Assembly (NCBI GenBank): GCA_902772795.1
Contig: CACYBZ010000262.1
Coordinates: 1-7,793, forward strand
DNA: 7,793 nucleotides
Origin: an uncultured Ruminococcus sp.
GTDB taxonomy: Bacteria > Bacillota > Clostridia > Oscillospirales > Acutalibacteraceae
Direction: 5' to 3'
The notes under the pieces are model-generated. The model made no database searches, was not told the DNA's origin, and was given only the letters and a program-made list of their open reading frames with translations. Positions 6,601-7,793 of this stretch are shown here, in pieces. The number at the start of each line of letters is the position of its first letter. Positions within the stretch are counted from its first letter, which is position 1. The position numbers were made by a program, and so were the translations under genes.

Positions 6601-7666
6601 CAACGATATTGAAGCTATTCTCAAGAAAATTCCCGGTATTGACAAGACAGACAACGGTATCGCCGACACGACTGACGAAGTAAGAATCACTGTCGATAAG
6701 GACAAAGCCATGAAAAAATCTCTGACAGTGGCTCAGGTATTCCAGCAGGTGACGGCGTTGGTCAAAAGCGAAAATACCGCTACTTCTCTGACCATGGAAA
6801 ACGGTTCTTCTTTAGATGTCATTGTCATTGACGAAAAGAAAAACAATATCAGGATTAAGGAACTCCTCGACAAAAAACTGACCTACAAGGACTTTGAAGG
6901 CAATGAAAAAACCATTACTCTCGGTGAAATTTCCGTTATCGAAAAAGCCAAGGCAATGAACGCCATCGCCCGAATTGACCAGAAAAGATATCTCACCGTA
7001 ACGGGAACGGTGGCTGACGGCTACACCGTAACAGACGTTTCCAATCATGTTCAGTCTGCGGTAGACAAGTATGAACACGGTGCAGATGTTACCATCGAAC
7101 ACAAAGGCGAAAATGAAACTACTATGAATTCTGTCTATGACCTGATGAAAATGCTCTTACTCGGCGTTATCTTTATCTATCTTATCATGGTTGCTCAGTT
7201 CCAGAGTCTGAAATCACCGTTTATTGTCATGTTCACCATTCCGCTCGCCTTTACGGGTGGTTTCCTAGGACTGTTCTTTACAGGTTTTGATATCAGCGTT
7301 GTTTCCCTGATAGGCTTTGTCATGCTGTGCGGTATTGTCGTCAACAACGGTATCGTACTGGTAGACTACGTTAATCAGTTGCGTATAGGCGGTATGGAGA
7401 AAAAAGAAGCCCTCGTAGAAGCAGGTAAAACCAGAATGCGTCCTATTCTGATGACCGCCATTACCACAATTATCGGTCTTGTTTCCATGGCTCTCGGCAT
7501 TGGTGAAGGTACGGAAATGATGCAACCTGTTGCTATTGTCTGTATTTTCGGTCTGCTGTACGCTACCATTATGACCCTCTTTATCGTTCCCGTCATGTAT
7601 GATTTCTTCAACAAAAAACCGATGAGAGTCATTGACAATACCGAACTGGAAACTATCGATGACTGA
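3632..7666 (+). CDS. RND-family (AcrB/HAE-like) efflux permease with a large coiled-coil insertion
   Basis: This is a proton-driven exporter of the AcrB/SwrC type, 1344 residues against about 1050 for typical members. Helix 1 is at about 11-30, helices 2-6 at about 646-794, helix 7 at 828-847 and helices 8-12 at about 1171-1326. Extracytoplasmic domains lie at 31-645 and 848-1170. Porter sequence starts normally (LLPNMDFP at 34-41, YPGASPELVE at 49-58). About 310 residues of coiled coil (195-504) then interrupt the first domain, after which RND sequence resumes (ITLDMVSGILTAQN, 506-519). In helix 4, GMLVDNSVVAIEN keeps the first proton-relay Asp (D710, AcrB D407) but has N711 for D408. In helix 10, GIVVNNGIVLVDY has N1238 for K940. 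R1268 and T1275 match R971 and T978. The second gene of the operon, it has no MFP or outer-membrane channel nearby, as for Gram-positive SwrC-like pumps. Substrates (drugs, lipopeptides, fatty acids) are unknown. Confidence 0.9.
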   Translation: MSKYSVKKPMTVFVAVILVIVLGVVAFTSMTPNLLPNMDFPYVIIMTTYPGASPELVETEITRPLEQALSVLDGVKQVTSTSADNYSMVALEYENGKNMDSAMVDINSSVNTLEGSWNDMVTSPVIMKINPDMMPAAVVAVDMEDMNTVELSEYVSDNLLNQLEGVDGVASVSKIGSVSESIHVVIDEKKLRKINAKIQKAIDDKFDEGKAEINDGLAKLNDGLEQTKEGQKQIEQGKQELENQRKLANEQLSDAQNQLGQKQTELLDGKLQILNTLSALTTQRTQLQSTYEQIVGIQAVLLELKKNINDMTSAVTQMKLYQETVEKLRSAMEVMSPDSDEYKKALEQLETIENTLKSMGLKTAELPDKIREYNQTIETLKKSLDAMIQSLTEKGFSEDTLQSAIDEMKNGIDQMDSAIVQLNGTLAQLNEGAISLDSALSELNKQKDEATYQMSTAYVELRVNENTLATTQTQLENTRNELETTLKTVNEQQKTTKDKSDITKIITLDMVSGILTAQNFSMPAGYITDSENQYLVRVGDKIEDVETMKELLLFDMDMKGVDPIYLKDIANVFKADTSDKVYAKINGNNGVMLSFTKSAQSAVATVCENLIQKLDTIQSQNDKFHYTMLMNQGHYINLVVNNVLQNLIVGALFAIIVLFLFLKDIKPTIIVAFSIPISLVFAVVLMYFSGITLNIISLSGLAVGVGMLVDNSVVAIENIYRLRNLGYSAVKASVNGARQIAGAITASTLTTVCVFLPIVFIEGVTRQIFTDLALTITYSLFASLIVALTLVPAMGQSLFRKNKEHKQTFFNGILKYYEKAIRFTLSHRLVAILLALVLLIGSGVLEFTKGFSFMPDASSAEIQISLTMPKGSKMEDTVKTMNEMTEVVYSLGKEKYDTVGAMIGGSSSIMGMGGGSDNQGTLYVVLNANHAKKSQDISKQLSEKFREKFPEEIGISVSSGSMGMMSSMLTGSGIAVNVYCDDMDKLQKTANDIEAILKKIPGIDKTDNGIADTTDEVRITVDKDKAMKKSLTVAQVFQQVTALVKSENTATSLTMENGSSLDVIVIDEKKNNIRIKELLDKKLTYKDFEGNEKTITLGEISVIEKAKAMNAIARIDQKRYLTVTGTVADGYTVTDVSNHVQSAVDKYEHGADVTIEHKGENETTMNSVYDLMKMLLLGVIFIYLIMVAQFQSLKSPFIVMFTIPLAFTGGFLGLFFTGFDISVVSLIGFVMLCGIVVNNGIVLVDYVNQLRIGGMEKKEALVEAGKTRMRPILMTAITTIIGLVSMALGIGEGTEMMQPVAIVCIFGLLYATIMTLFIVPVMYDFFNKKPMRVIDNTELETIDD
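4214..5143 (+). other. Segment coding for the coiled-coil insertion in the RND permease (residues 195-504)
   Basis: These residues are rich in Gln, Glu, Lys, Leu and Asn with few aromatics. They follow heptads for long stretches and break near 336-340 (SPDSD), 360-368 and 395-399 (GFSED), which suggests several antiparallel helices. Residues 206-240 form five consecutive heptads with Gly at the fourth position (FDEGKAE, INDGLAK, LNDGLEQ, TKEGQKQ, IEQGKQE). Residues 401-449 form seven more, mostly with Ala or Gly there. At the DNA level AATGACGGTCTGG is repeated exactly 21 bp apart (4271 and 4292). The junctions fall between a strand ending LRKI (191-194) and a helix starting ITLD (506-509), which are adjacent in AcrB. 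Confidence 0.75.
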
Positions 7667-7708
7667 TTTCCAACAACTTTCCCTGAAAAACTTCGACCTG
7701 CTTTTTCA

Positions 7709-7793
7709 TCAGGGGCTCCGCCCCTGAACCCCGCAAGCCTTTAAAAAGGCTTGACCGAAACTTTAAGGCGAAATCTGCTGTTGCAGATTTCGG
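7709..7793. repeat. Composite multi-hairpin intergenic repeat, copy B
   Basis: This starts 42 nt after the RND stop and reaches the window edge. It contains hairpin 1 TCAGGGGC/GCCCCTGA (7709-7716, 7720-7727, loop TCC), the word CCCGCAAG (7730-7737), and hairpin 2 CAAGCCTTT/AAAGGCTTG (7734-7742, 7745-7753). The linker ACCGAAACTTTAAGG (7754-7768) and hairpin 3 CGAAATCTGC/GCAGATTTCG (7769-7778, 7783-7792, loop TGTT) follow. All stems are perfect. Order, linker words and the 15-nt gap before the last hairpin match copy A at 1435-1545, while the stem sequences differ. No T-tract follows any stem, so simple rho-independent termination is not shown; no other terminator for the efflux operon is visible in the window. 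Confidence 0.72.

Noticed and set aside
7709..7753. GC-rich hairpins after the RND gene as a classic rho-independent terminator
   Set aside because: Neither stem is followed by a T-tract on the + strand; linker matches with copy A identify them as part of a repeat element, though weak termination is not excluded.

Overview
The window looks like chromosomal DNA from a low-to-moderate GC Gram-positive anaerobe of the Clostridia. A Ruminococcus-like member of the Oscillospiraceae is my best guess. The reasons are strong AGGAGG-type ribosome binding sites, near-consensus sigma-A promoters, a TTG start, the gene families present, and GC-rich multi-hairpin intergenic elements of a kind I associate with that group. 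The genus is an inference and was not tested by any search.

Layout. (1) Positions 1-1377, + strand: the end of a surface-polysaccharide operon, with a 5'-truncated polyprenyl-phosphate glycosyltransferase (GtrB-like, family 2) followed 11 nt later by a GtrA-like membrane protein. A symmetrical hairpin terminator (1381-1420) closes it. (2) Positions 1435-1545: a composite multi-hairpin repeat between convergent genes. (3) Positions 1544-2731, - strand: a CPA2-type cation:proton antiporter with its own near-perfect promoter. (4) Positions 2732-3018: a divergent control region with two back-to-back promoters and four inverted repeats. (5) Positions 3019-7666, + strand: a two-gene operon of a TetR-family regulator and a very large (1344-residue) RND efflux permease, 7 nt apart, with the permease's Shine-Dalgarno inside the last codons of the regulator. 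(6) Positions 7709-7793: a second copy of the composite hairpin repeat, running to the window edge.

How the genes work together. The TetR protein probably represses its own promoter and so controls the RND pump. No periplasmic adaptor (MFP) or outer-membrane channel gene is visible, as expected for a Gram-positive cell. The most notable feature is that the RND permease carries about 310 extra residues of predicted coiled coil. They are inserted exactly between a strand and a helix of the first extracytoplasmic domain, where AcrB has its funnel or docking subdomain. Without the insert the protein would be about 1034 residues, the normal RND length. The insert contains two runs of heptads with Gly/Ala at a fixed position. 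It may do the job of an adaptor or reach into the cell wall, which is inference. The antiporter and GtrB/GtrA genes appear to be unrelated neighbours.
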